Part shown: piece by piece, positions 25,601 through 37,600 of the stretch
Layout: every line of letters begins with the position of its first letter
Position numbering within the stretch: position 1 is the first letter of the stretch
From: Drosophila persimilis
Lineage: Eukaryota; Arthropoda; Insecta; Diptera; Drosophilidae
Length of the DNA stretch: 64,000 nucleotides
Direction of reading: 5' to 3'
Assembly: GCF_003286085.1 (NCBI RefSeq)
Contig: NW_020825288.1
Coordinates: forward strand, 23,250,001-23,314,000
Made by a program: the position numbers and the translations under genes
The notes under the pieces: model-generated
Databases searched by the model: none
What the model saw: the letters and a program-made list of their open reading frames with translations, nothing else
Told to the model about the DNA's origin: nothing

Positions 25601-28600
25601 TAGCTGTCCTGCGAGATATCATCCTGAGACCCCGAGTAGTCCAGGTGCTGTCCATGGTGCCGCTTGTCTTGGGCGTTGTACGTGCTGCCCGGATAGCTCG
25701 AGGAGTAGACCTTGCTCTGCGGCAGCGGGGAGAAGTCCTGGTGGGCGTCGATCGAATGGTTCTTGGTGATGTACAGCGAATGGCGCGAGTCGTCGTACCG
25801 CGTGACAGGCGAATCGATGCGGTTTGAGGAGAGGAACTCCTTGTCAAGAACCGTCATGGGCTTAGGATGTTCTCGGTCGTAATAGGTGCTGCTGTAACGC
25901 TCGAACAGATCCTTGCACGAGCTGCTCTTCAGCCAGGACTCGCGTTCCACCTGATCGTAGATATTCTCTCCATCGACATCAGCATCCTCCTCATCCTCCT
26001 CCTCGTCGTCCATGTAGTGGGCGGCCGCCTCCTCAGGCTTCACAAACTGTGCCGTCGAATAGAGATTGCCCGAGGACAACTGATACTCGAGCTTCTCCGA
26101 AGAGGAGGACTGGCGCGGCGGCGGCAGATTGCCGACCGAATGGTGGGTGATGTAGTGACTGTCGTACGAGTCCACCGAATCCACCCCGGAGAGCTCCGAG
26201 TTGCGGGGCAACGAGTGCGTGTGCCTCGAGCTCTGAGAGTCCATCGAGGGCGTCAGATAGTTCTCCGACTGCGCCAGCTTCACCCTCTCGCTCTGGCCAG
26301 CATAGCGCTTCGTGCCGAAGCCAGTGCCAAAGTATGAGGAGGAAGACGACTCCGAGGGATGATTGAGATCGTTGTGGTACTGATTGTAGCTCATACCGTT
26401 GTAGTTCCGCTCCTGGAGTACAGACGCCGCGTAGGCAGAAGTGCTGGGCTGCTGTAGCAGTGGTGGGCCGACTCCGCCTCCCATCTGCTTGGCCCTGGCA
26501 TACTGGATGATGGACTGATCAATGAACTCATCGCTAAAGTGCTTCTCGCGTGTCTTAGACTTGGCCTTGCGATTGACCGTCGCGTAGATGTCGTTGCGCT
26601 CGTTCAGATTGAGGTGTTCGCTGTTGGAGATCTTATGCTCCTGTGCATGTGGCAGGGTGCTGTGAAAGTCTGGATATTTGTAGTGGCCCATGTCGTTGAT
26701 GTCGGTGTAGATGATGTTGTCGGTCTCCGTTTCGGTTGAGTTGGCATTGGCGTTGGCGTTGTTCAACATGCACTGCTTAGACATCGAATAATTGGTACTG
26801 CTATAATGGACTGGGGTGACAGTTTGCGACTGGGACTCCTGTGACCGAAGCGGCTGACGATGGGCACTGGCCGAGGCCAAGGCCGAGGCCGATGTTCCCG
26901 ATGCCAAGGCCGATGCTGCCGCCGCTGATGCTCCCGTTATAGTCTCCCGATTGATGGTAGATGCTGTCAAGTCCGAATCCGCTTCCTCCTCGACTAATTC
27001 CTCCTCCTCCCCCATAGGCTCCTCCTCCGCCTCCTCCTCCGTGTCCGCAGGACCCAGGAATTCCTCCTCCTCCTCCTCCAATTCCATGGAGCTGCTGAGA
27101 TCCACCGAATGACCCCCCACCAATGTGCTGTGTGGCATAGTGTTGTTGTTGTTGATGCTGATGCTGGGATTGGCATTGGGATTGGCATTGTGGGTGCTGT
27201 GGGTGCTGATGCTGATGAGCTGCGGCGACGCAGGGACAAACGCCTGGGATCCCACTGAGACTCGACGAGGGGTGCTGCTGCTGTACAAGTGGGACAAGTG
27301 GCTCAGACCTGCATAGGCGCGCAGAGAGCAGCAATCAGACAGAGAGTTAGCAATCAATCAATTATGATCATATGTGGGACGTGGTAAAACGAAAGCCAAA
27401 CCGAAATCATACCGAACACAAGGGATCACAAATCAAAACACTGAAAACGAAAGTGGGTTAAGGCCATTCTCTCCTTGAAATGCCAGAGAATTATACAATT
27501 CTTACAAAACTCAAGGCTAGAAATAACTTAGGCTTAAAAATATAACGGAGGTTGGAACTAGAGGTCTTCATGATGCTCAAAATGGATTGAAATAAAGTCC
27601 TACACCGATAGAGTTTGACTGAGGATGAGCACAGGCAAAGGATGGCATTTAGCGTATCACTTGGGGTTGTGCGGAGAGCTCCGAGTTCCGTTTTCGATGG
27701 ATTAGCTCCCAGTCCGCTTGATCTTGTCCGATCAATAAGTCGCAGTGATTCGAGGGCATTCAACTTTGCACCTGGTACGAAATTGTTAAGGGCTCCCTTG
27801 ATATCAAGAAAAGCTTTTAAGGAGATTTCTTGAGATTTAGAGATTCTCTACCACCGAAATTACTTCATAGAGTGCCATTTCTGGAAGCCAGGTTGTGCGC
27901 CTGACAGCATCCGAGCATTTAGGGAAAGTTTTCATAAAATAATTCCTTCATTTCGTCGTGTGCGCTCATTCTCCTTCATTCTAACTCATTGAACGCCGAA
28001 TGCTGGGAGACTCAATACACATTCGCAGTCATATCGACTTGTTTCATTGTGTGCCTCGGACTCACTTAATTCAATTCAATTAGAAGGCATACTATTGGGC
28101 TTGTGTTGGGAGTGAAGCCACGCAGATCTCTAGTTGGAATCTCCCGTTGAAGGGAAAACATCATGCAACATCTAAAACTAAAGACTAAGAATTCCCAGTG
28201 AGTGTCATTCCACTTTCTTACGGGATTTAAATTATACAACTACAACTAAATTAAGTCTAAGAATGTCTTAAATCATAAATGTAATCTAAAACTATAAAAT
28301 CCTTCTATTCTTAGATGAAAAAGTAAATCATATTATAAAATCTATTGCGCGGATGTTAAATCCACACCTTAAATGGTTTAGAAATCATTGTATAATTACA
28401 AAATTATCTCTAGGAATCGCTTAAATCATATGAAAATATAATTAACAATAATCTTGGGCTTAAGAACCAACTTAAATGGAGGTAGAGGTTGATGCACTCC
28501 TGTGGCAGCACTCACCTAAATTGTGATCGCCTGGATGCGCACGAGCCTGATCGGGAGCGTTGCGTGGCGGTGGCTGTGGCTGTGGCTGATGGTGGCTGCT

Positions 28601-31600
28601 GCTGTGGCTGGGCGAAGTCCACGATTGCGGACCCTGTGGTGAAAGCGAGCGGTTCGAATTCATTTGGTCCATAGCCACTGCCGAGTGGAGTTGACGATCC
28701 GCCGCCGAGCATGCCGCCGCTTCCTCCTGCGAGGTTGGCGATTCCGCTGCATAGTTCTTCGTCTGATAGATCTCCACCTGGGCTGCTGTGACCTGAAAAA
28801 AGCAATAATTAGATGCAGAACTAGAGGGTTTATTGTAGAGACTAACTTGAGAACGCATGTGGTCGATAGGATTGTCGCGTCGGCGATCCAAGGTATCCGC
28901 TGCCTTCTTCGTCAGAGAAGGGGTCATCGAGTCGCTGCATTGATTGCGATAGTCCCATGTCGCTGTAGAGATCCCAAATTAAAATCGAAAACATTACAAA
29001 TCATACAGGACATAGCATATAGAAGACTAGAAGAAGAAGAACTCGAATCGACTACACGCACAACACAGATAGCATATAGAAGGCACGTGCGTGCCTTCTG
29101 CCGCACATTCATCATCAGCTAAGGCGACAGAACCGAAAGGCATATAACTCAAGAATGGAACTCAAAAATCGAAATAATCAAATCAGAAATCAGAAAATCG
29201 AATACATTGAATACTTGAATAGTTGAGAACGCATGTTGTAACAAAATAAATACAAACCAGTGTCAATTGGGAGTAGGGGATTGGCTGAAATGCTGGAATT
29301 CACATACGTATGCGATTGACTTCGGCTACTAGCATTCAGTGGCCCTTGCCGGAATGACTGAGACCTGCAGCAAAAGAAAAGACAAGAGGATACCACGCTT
29401 TATATATTTTCACATGCTTGTTTTTTTTTTTCTTTAGTGTTTTTTTTTTTTGGGTTTAGCTTTAGTTTTAGTTTTTTCATTTTGGGGGTTTAGTTTTTGG
29501 AGAGATTTAGTTTGTTTAGCACAGTTTTTAGTTTATAGTTAGAAAGTTGTTCAGTTTGAGAGCTCAGAGGGGCGTCAGTTAAAAGTATAACGAACACAAG
29601 ACACAACAAAACTTAAGAGAGTTTCAAAAGTTAAGGATTAGTAAACAACTAGAAAACAGAACTTGGAATAAAACACAACACAATATCCATTATCATAGGC
29701 AACTACTGGGGAGGGGTCTGGTTCCTTAAAGGAAGTCTCGGATCTCATAGGTGGATTACTCCTATGTGGGTTTATTATTATATTTATAGAGTATACCAAA
29801 CATTATCGAATTCAAAAGTTTCTAAACTCTAAGGAATCGCACACGACTAATAAACTACACATTGAAGTGGGAGAAATGGTTGGGGAGGAGTCTTATGAAC
29901 TACATTATGCTTGTAGGTACAGTCTAAACAAAACACACACAAAATTGTACGACAAAAGCAGCATTTTATTAAGTATTTTCGAGTGCAGGGCAAACCAAAG
30001 ATGAGAACCACAATGATTAGCGATGATTTGTTAGAGCTATTCCATGAAATAGTCAGAAATGAATGATATACATACGCGAATATTATAGTACACAAAAGAT
30101 GAACGCCAATTTTTGGATAATTTATAATAATGGTCTCTAGTTGATTTGTGGTTCACACTCTCACATACACACACACACACACACAGGCACACATACAGAT
30201 TTGTTAGTGAGGGGAAATCATAAATGGAATATACATTGGAAAATAAATTGGAAATCAAGAATGATTGTAATTGAAATGCTCGTCATTGCTCTGCTGTACA
30301 TATCGACTAAATTTTGGTATTTTTTTGGGTTTTTCTTTGGGGTTTTTTGTTCTTTACTATTTGTATGCAAAGGTTTGGTTTTTAGTTTGTTTTTGTGCTT
30401 TTGTACCAATTGGTTTTTTAGATCCTCTTCTCTTTTCTAAAGCGCGCCACCAACATTTCGACCAAGTTATAGAGTTTTTTGTGGTGTTCTTTTTTCTTGT
30501 GGGGGTGGGGTTTTCTTTTGTGGGTTTTACGGAAACATAAATTGATTGATTTTAGAATTAACAACAAATAAAAACGAATATACAAATGTTGTAAAGAAGT
30601 GTAAAAGAAAGAACGAACAAACGAATGGATCTATCGATCGACGATGCAAACGATCGAGCGAACGAGTCGAGTTTTTGGATGAGAACGGAATCTGGATGAA
30701 TTGGCAAATGTAGGCTGATGAATATATTATTATTTGCTTATAAAATATATATATATATAGATAGAATATTTGATATTTTGTTAGATCTTGATTTGGAAGG
30801 ATTAATTTGATTTTTGGTTAAGGAAATATACGATTATAAGCTGCAAAAGCCAAAAATATCATAAATTCCATCTCAACCAAACAAAATCGTTAAAGACAAA
30901 AGATAAAGGGGGAAAATTGTCAAAGAAAAACACAAACTTTTGCCAGAGTAAGTTTTGATTCACAAAGAAAGAAAGTAAGTCGAAAGCTCCCCTACCTTTG
31001 GAAGTTCTGCCGCTTCACATAATTCTCGCGTACAAACTCGATGATCTGTTTCTGCGTCTTGCCACTATAGCTGTAAGGGAAAACGCCAAGGCATTAGAAA
31101 CCATAACAACATACATTTGTATATATTCTTAAAGATATTCCTACCGAAAAGAGCTGCCACGTGAGAGGACACGTGTCTTCCGCCTGGGGGTATTTTGTAC
31201 TGCGGTACAGCGAAAGAATCCATGATTCTCGACGCATTTCTTCCAAAAGTTTTTGCACTCATTGCGACCCTCGAAGAAGAATTCCACCGTGTCTTTGTAA
31301 TAGCCCTGGAATGTACACAAATAGCAATCAATATGATCCTACAAATGATCTTAAAGCCCGTATTTACATATCCCTCTGGATGCAGTTTCACCAGAAAACG
31401 TTTGCGCTTGAAAGATATCTTTCGTATCTTGGCCCACGAGAAGGTATTTATGCGCGTTATGTTCTGAAAGACGGTGATGCCCATATGGGCGACCGCAAGA
31501 TTGAGTGGCACGCCTTCCACATCCTTTCCCGGGTGCATTTTCATGCCATAAAGCTCACAACGTCGTGCGGTCTCCAGGAGATTAAGATCTGCCTCCGCTG

Positions 31601-34600
31601 GGGATTGTCCGCTATCGAAACAGAGTGGAACAGGGTGCAAAATATATTAGAAATGTTCTGGGCAGCTCCATAATGATAGTCTTACACATGCTTCTTGTGG
31701 TTCTCCATTATCTTCCGCTGCACGCTGGCATCCTGATGGGGCACAAAGCGGTACGAAGATAGATACGTATGGTCCGGATAGTCCTCGGGCACAAAGTCCC
31801 CGCACGAGGCCTGTACAATGTAGCTGGCCATCAGGGCGGCCGTATTATCGTTGCACTGTAGACTTCCTGTGGCCAAATCCCGTTTGATTTGCAAGCAGAA
31901 CAGATACCTAAAATGAATACATTCAGCCTTCGATTCTCTGTGGAGATTTCAGATGTTCCCGATATACCTGGTATACTCCTCTTCTAGTTGCGCTGGATCT
32001 GGCGTATAGAACTTGATGCAGAAGCGCAGCACGGGATCGACGAGCGAGAGGCCCACCTGGCGATTCATTGGCTTCTCCAGGTCCAGCCAGTATTTGGTAT
32101 GTGTGGACATTTCCTGGTACTCCAATCCGAAATAGTCCGCCTCGAGTAGGTTTAACTGACGGCAAACTTGCTCGAAGAGCACACGACCCAAAGCTTTGGC
32201 CTGGAAAATAACACAAGAAATTGGATTTAATCGATGGAATCAACCCAAAGCATTGTGTGAAGGATCTTTCTACTTTTTTGCGGAAGAAACAGCTCAAAAT
32301 ACCATTTAAGAGAGATCTAAAATATCGTCTTTAGGATTCGAGGAACACCTAAGACATTGGCTTTAATTGGTTGCGTCGTGCACACGACATTTATGTTGTT
32401 TTTGAAGTTCTAGGGCATTTTCTCTTGCCGCATTCGCTTGTAGAGCGTCAGGCAGCAGGGACGAGCCCTGGTCTTCAGAACTTTCACATTTATAGGGAAT
32501 TACCTATTCAAAGTACCACCTAGGAGACGCTTTCATGCATTTTTTCCTTATCCAAGACCTGTCCAAAAGAACCACTTCAATGCAAACCCCAAAAGCCTTG
32601 CCACACCACTTTTCAATGTCAGGTCTGCAATTAAATGGCAGGCATGCAGGCCCAATTTCGACAAGCCACGGGGGCTCCATGAGGTGGGAGACTCCTGCCT
32701 CTCCGCTAGCGTCTTGGTCTTGGCACACTCATTGAGCTCGTTAAAATCTAATCTAGCATGCAGTTTTCAGATCATCTCAGACGACCACAACGACCGGCCC
32801 GCCGCACGACAAATGCTTTTTGTGGGGGCGGGCGCTGCAGCGTCTGATTGCATTTGAATAAATTTCAATTGAGTTTGACGCCTGGGCTTGGGCTTGGGCC
32901 ACACTTCGCCACTTCTGGGAGCAAGTGGAAAAAACTGGGCCAGCTTGTCTCAGGCCGCAATTAAGTCATATACAAATAATTTGGGTCGTCGCGTTTTGCC
33001 AGCGAGGGGTTTGCATATTTTATGAACTATGTATGTGTCGTATTCATATTTCGAATTCAGGCGAATGATTTATGTGGTTCCAGCATTTAAATTGCTGTCG
33101 GGAGAGCAGTTGCCTACTTCGAATTTATGGCATATCAAACAGAAATGTTCATCATGTAGAGCCGCTCCCTAAGCCCACCCCTTAAACCTTTCCTCTAATT
33201 ACTTTCAGGGATTAGCAGGCAAATGAGTAAAACAGCTAATGGGCCATTAAATCCTTGGTCCTAACACCTATTAGGAATCCAATTTCAATTTGCTAATCCT
33301 CTTACGTCAGGCCATGTGTGTGCCCTGTGACTCGTGGAATATGTATATTAATTTTTGGATCGGGAAGCAAGGAGATTGCTGCTCCACAGCTGTCTCCACG
33401 CTTGATCTAGCGCTGGCCAATCAAGGAAAGTGCTTTGTCAGTTTTATTCCAAACGAAGCCAAGGAACCCCGTTCCTCCCAGGCCACAGGACTCAGGACAC
33501 ACAATCTATCAGAGTGTGAAATGTTCCGCAAGGAGTGCCAAAATGTTATTAAACCCTCTCTGTTCTCTCCATTTGAATATTTTATGGCTCTCATGCATAT
33601 GTATACTCGTCGTATAGAAATGTAAACCCAGATATTAAGGACAACAAATTTGTTGGCAAACGACCAAAATGCTTTTGCGGCTTTCAGGCGCATAAATCGA
33701 ACGAACAGAACCCAAACAGAATTGGGCGTGGTCAGGACAGGACATGGCGTGGTCCGGACAGGACATCCTATTAAATAAAGATACTCGTAAAAGCCCTAAA
33801 AAGATAAAACGGAACGGCCATATGCGGCAGTTTTTCGCAGCTTCCGTTTTCCATGTGATATGAAATAATCAGTAAAAATAAATACAAATAAAATAAAAGC
33901 TCGCAGGGAGAACAAAGGAAATTACTGATGCATTCGTTATGAGTGGAATTCAGTTTAAATTTTTGCCAAAGAGTTCTCAGTGCTACAACCCGAAATCCCC
34001 CATTCGTCGGAACTGGAAACGCCTTCAATTGAACAATATTTGCAGCTTAGAAGCCTGTAGAAGCGGCTAGAACATCTCTCTTACTTTGACAGAATAAATC
34101 TCGGAGAAATTAAATCGGTTTATTCCCAATAAATGATCAACTATTTCAGCCTCATATTTATCTTATTTTCCAGCAAATAGCAAAATAATATTTAAGCGCT
34201 CATTAAAGCTCCTCCTTTTTGTGAAACAAAAACCCCAAAAACCGAACCGAAAACCAACAGCAAAATGAAAACCCCAAAAACCGACAGAAACCGACAGCAA
34301 ATCCATGTCATGGAGGCCACAATTAAATTTTCATTTTAGTTTTCCCATTCAGCTGTCGACGAAGCAAACCCGAGCCGAACTCCCCAATGGCCCCCCATAG
34401 AACTCACAGCGAAAAACTTTGTTATAACCCTGTTAATGCAATTTATGGCACTTGCCACTTGCCACTTGCCACTTACCACAAATGCAATTTACAGGCTCGA
34501 AAAACTAAAATGTTATTTGGCAAATTTTCGACAATTGTTGTGCCAATTCTGGGAGGGACATTTTTAATTAATTCGACAAACAAGAGAAAAATGATGACAA

Positions 34601-37600
34601 GAGCCACAAGAGCATGGATGCAGATACATCAGGGTAGAATGCAGGACATTTTCCCAGGAGATGCAGTGTACGAAAGACCTTTGTTGGGGGACACAGCCAC
34701 GCCCATAGCCTTTTTATGGGGCTACTCCCCAAAAGCATTTATCCTTTAAGGGCAATTCCTGTCTACTACACGGCTCTCCTCCGCCTCTTGGCCGGCTACA
34801 AAACAAACCAATTAACTTTGGCGACTTCTGCAGGCTGGGAAGAGCGGAAATGGCAAAACGACAGGAAGCTTTTCAATGCAAACAAGCCTCTCGCAAAACC
34901 CTCGCCATTTCCCCATCCCCCCCCCCATATGCCAAAAGTTGGCCCACAATTGTCGGCTGTTCAATTTGTCGCTGTGTCGAGAGGAGGAAGCAACAGCAGC
35001 GGTGGCATAGCCAGGGCCAGGAACTGCAAGAGGCAGGTGTCGTCCTCTAGGAGGGAGCTGCACATGCGGGCGCTTCCAATCCCCGTGTCATAGCCGGCAT
35101 TGTCCTTGCCTATTGAGTGGGGCCTTTAGCCCTAACCCTAACCCTAAGCCCCCCCATTGATATTGCTGCCAAGTCCCTGAGCTGCGGGCTCTCCGGTCCT
35201 CGAATGGCAAACTTTCTTCGGTAACCAGAAAAGTTGAGAATGTCTTTTCAAAGAGCTCTGGAGTTTAGACGAAAATATGTTTTGGTTCGGAATAACTTTT
35301 TGGCAAGTACGTAATGCTTGTTGAATGGAAAAAGGTTTATTACTACGACACTGACTCTGAGGATGTGTCCATAAATAGAAGGAATTGGCAATGTCTTAGA
35401 TCTAGAGATTACTCGTAGCCCACCAAAAAGGATCGTATGCTCCGAAAGCGAGGAATTCTGGGACTAGGAATACACTATGCGATGATTGTGAATTATCCAA
35501 AAAGTAAGCCAAGAAATCAAACCGAAAGTATGTGCCTTCTAGCCAATGAAAATCGTCTGTTCATTGCGATCTTTGATGATTCAAGTTTCTGCAATTAAAT
35601 CCCATTCAACTACCGACAAAGAACCCCGACATTGTACAATAAATGCCTCAATTATTTGCGTCATAATTTAATAAAGTTCTCGGAGAATGCTCTGCAGTGT
35701 TCCAGTGTTCCTGCGCTATCAGCACAACGTTCTCCACGCTGGAAGATAAGCTTTTAAGAATGTTTGCACACACCAGACAGCCAGGCAGGCAGAGTGCTTT
35801 TGTTTGCTAAATATATGAAATGGCGTCAGGATAAGGCATTGAGAGGTGAGGCTCTTAAGGTAGAGTGTAAAACATTAAACTTTTGGCAGCCGCAGAAGAA
35901 AAAATCCCAGAAGTTATTCGCTCCGAGCTCTGGCATTCACGAAAACATTTCAATTGCAAACATTTTTGGCCACATTCTTCTTTGGGGAAGTTTACATTTG
36001 TAAAGTTTGAGTGCTATTTTTCATGGACCACATGACCGACAAGGTCTGCCACATCCTCAGAGGCACAGCCACAGCCACATTATCGTTTACAAGCCACACA
36101 ATCCATTAGGAGCCTTGATTAATAATGCAGTTGTTGACCAAGACCAGGCCACATACTCGTATTCATTTCTATTTAAGGGCCAACATGCGATGGAGAAAAC
36201 GGTTCTGCAACTGATATTATGGCTACACCACACAGCGGCGAAGCACCGGGAGAAGGGCGAAAGGGTTGCAGGGTGCCTTGGGGGATGGGGTTTCTATTTT
36301 TAAAAATGTAACCATGTCAATATATATTACGTATACGCAATGCACAGCGAAAGAAGTGCACGTCACAGCAGAAATTGTAACGTGATTGAATTTTTAATAC
36401 CAGTCGGAGCTCAAGGAGAGCTTTTCGCGTCGAGTATGGACATGGACCGATGATATAAGCACAATGCCATGTGAGAGGTTTGAAGAGCTTTGAGCGGTTG
36501 ATAATGGAACTGCTTTGATTTTCCGTAACATTTACAAGCGTTTTATTTGGTTTAGAGAACCTTTTCCCAGGGGATTGGTCTCAAATATAGGAATTTCCCA
36601 GCAATTTATCGCTTGCATTGACATCTACTGCTTTATATAAGTAATACTTTAGCTTACATTTTTAATAACTAATCAAATCTCCACTGAGAATGATGTATTT
36701 TTTGAAAGAGCCTGGCTATAGATGATTTTTCTTGCAAAAATATCATGGTACTGCTTGGCACTGCTTTGCGATGCCTTGTTTTCTCTAAACTGTGCACTGC
36801 TTTCAACTGTTTTTCCCTCTTTAAACCTGATGTACACTTTAATAGATACTGATTTTCACTTTAAACTGCATTGCCGTGATTAATACTGCTTTGCACTGCT
36901 TTGTTTTTCCCTAACCTGCTCCTAATAGATAATCTTCTTGTGAATACTGATTTTCGCTGCTTTAAACTATTGTGTACTGCTTTTAACTGCTTTTTCCCTC
37001 TAAACTGCTTCGTATACATTAATAAAGATATTAATCCAAGGAATAGCAAACAAATATCATTAGAAAACCCGCATGACTCTTATTTATCAATATTTTCCAT
37101 TGCACTGCTTTCAATACCCGTAGGAAATCATATTCCCCTTTTTTAAGTGGCTCTTTTCTACTGTGCCCTGCCCTATAATTGTTTTATAACAAAGTATTTT
37201 TCCATTATCCAAACAGTAAACTCAAATACAAGCCAGCAACTTCCTAAGCTTAATTTCACAACTAACTTTCATCCTTTTTGTATCCTCCCAAGCCCAGTCC
37301 TCCGCCAGAGTCCTTCCTGCACTTCCACTGGCAATGTCAGTCCTGAAACAGAGGCGCGACACAAAAAAGTGCTGCCACCGCCACCACCAGAGCTGCCTGG
37401 GGGCCTGCGCTAAAGCAGAGAAATACCACAAGAGTGGAATGCAGACGGCGAATGGCGATGGCGAATGGCATGGCACATACTCGTACATAAAAAATAGTTT
37501 TGTGTGGAGCAGCACTTTGCAGCACAACATTTACCGAGCATCGGGCAGCGCCTCAAGTGCAACTGGTTCACAAAAAGGTTAGTCCAGAGAGAAACCACAA

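Noticed and set aside
16045-27316. Many long plus-strand frames (up to about 250 codons) opposite the giant Cdep exon
   Set aside because: They are antisense shadows of a GC3-rich coding exon; none has a family motif, promoter or splice context.
36901-37146. Open frame in the ACTGCTTT-rich stretch
   Set aside because: Composition follows the repeat; both strands are open for the same reason.
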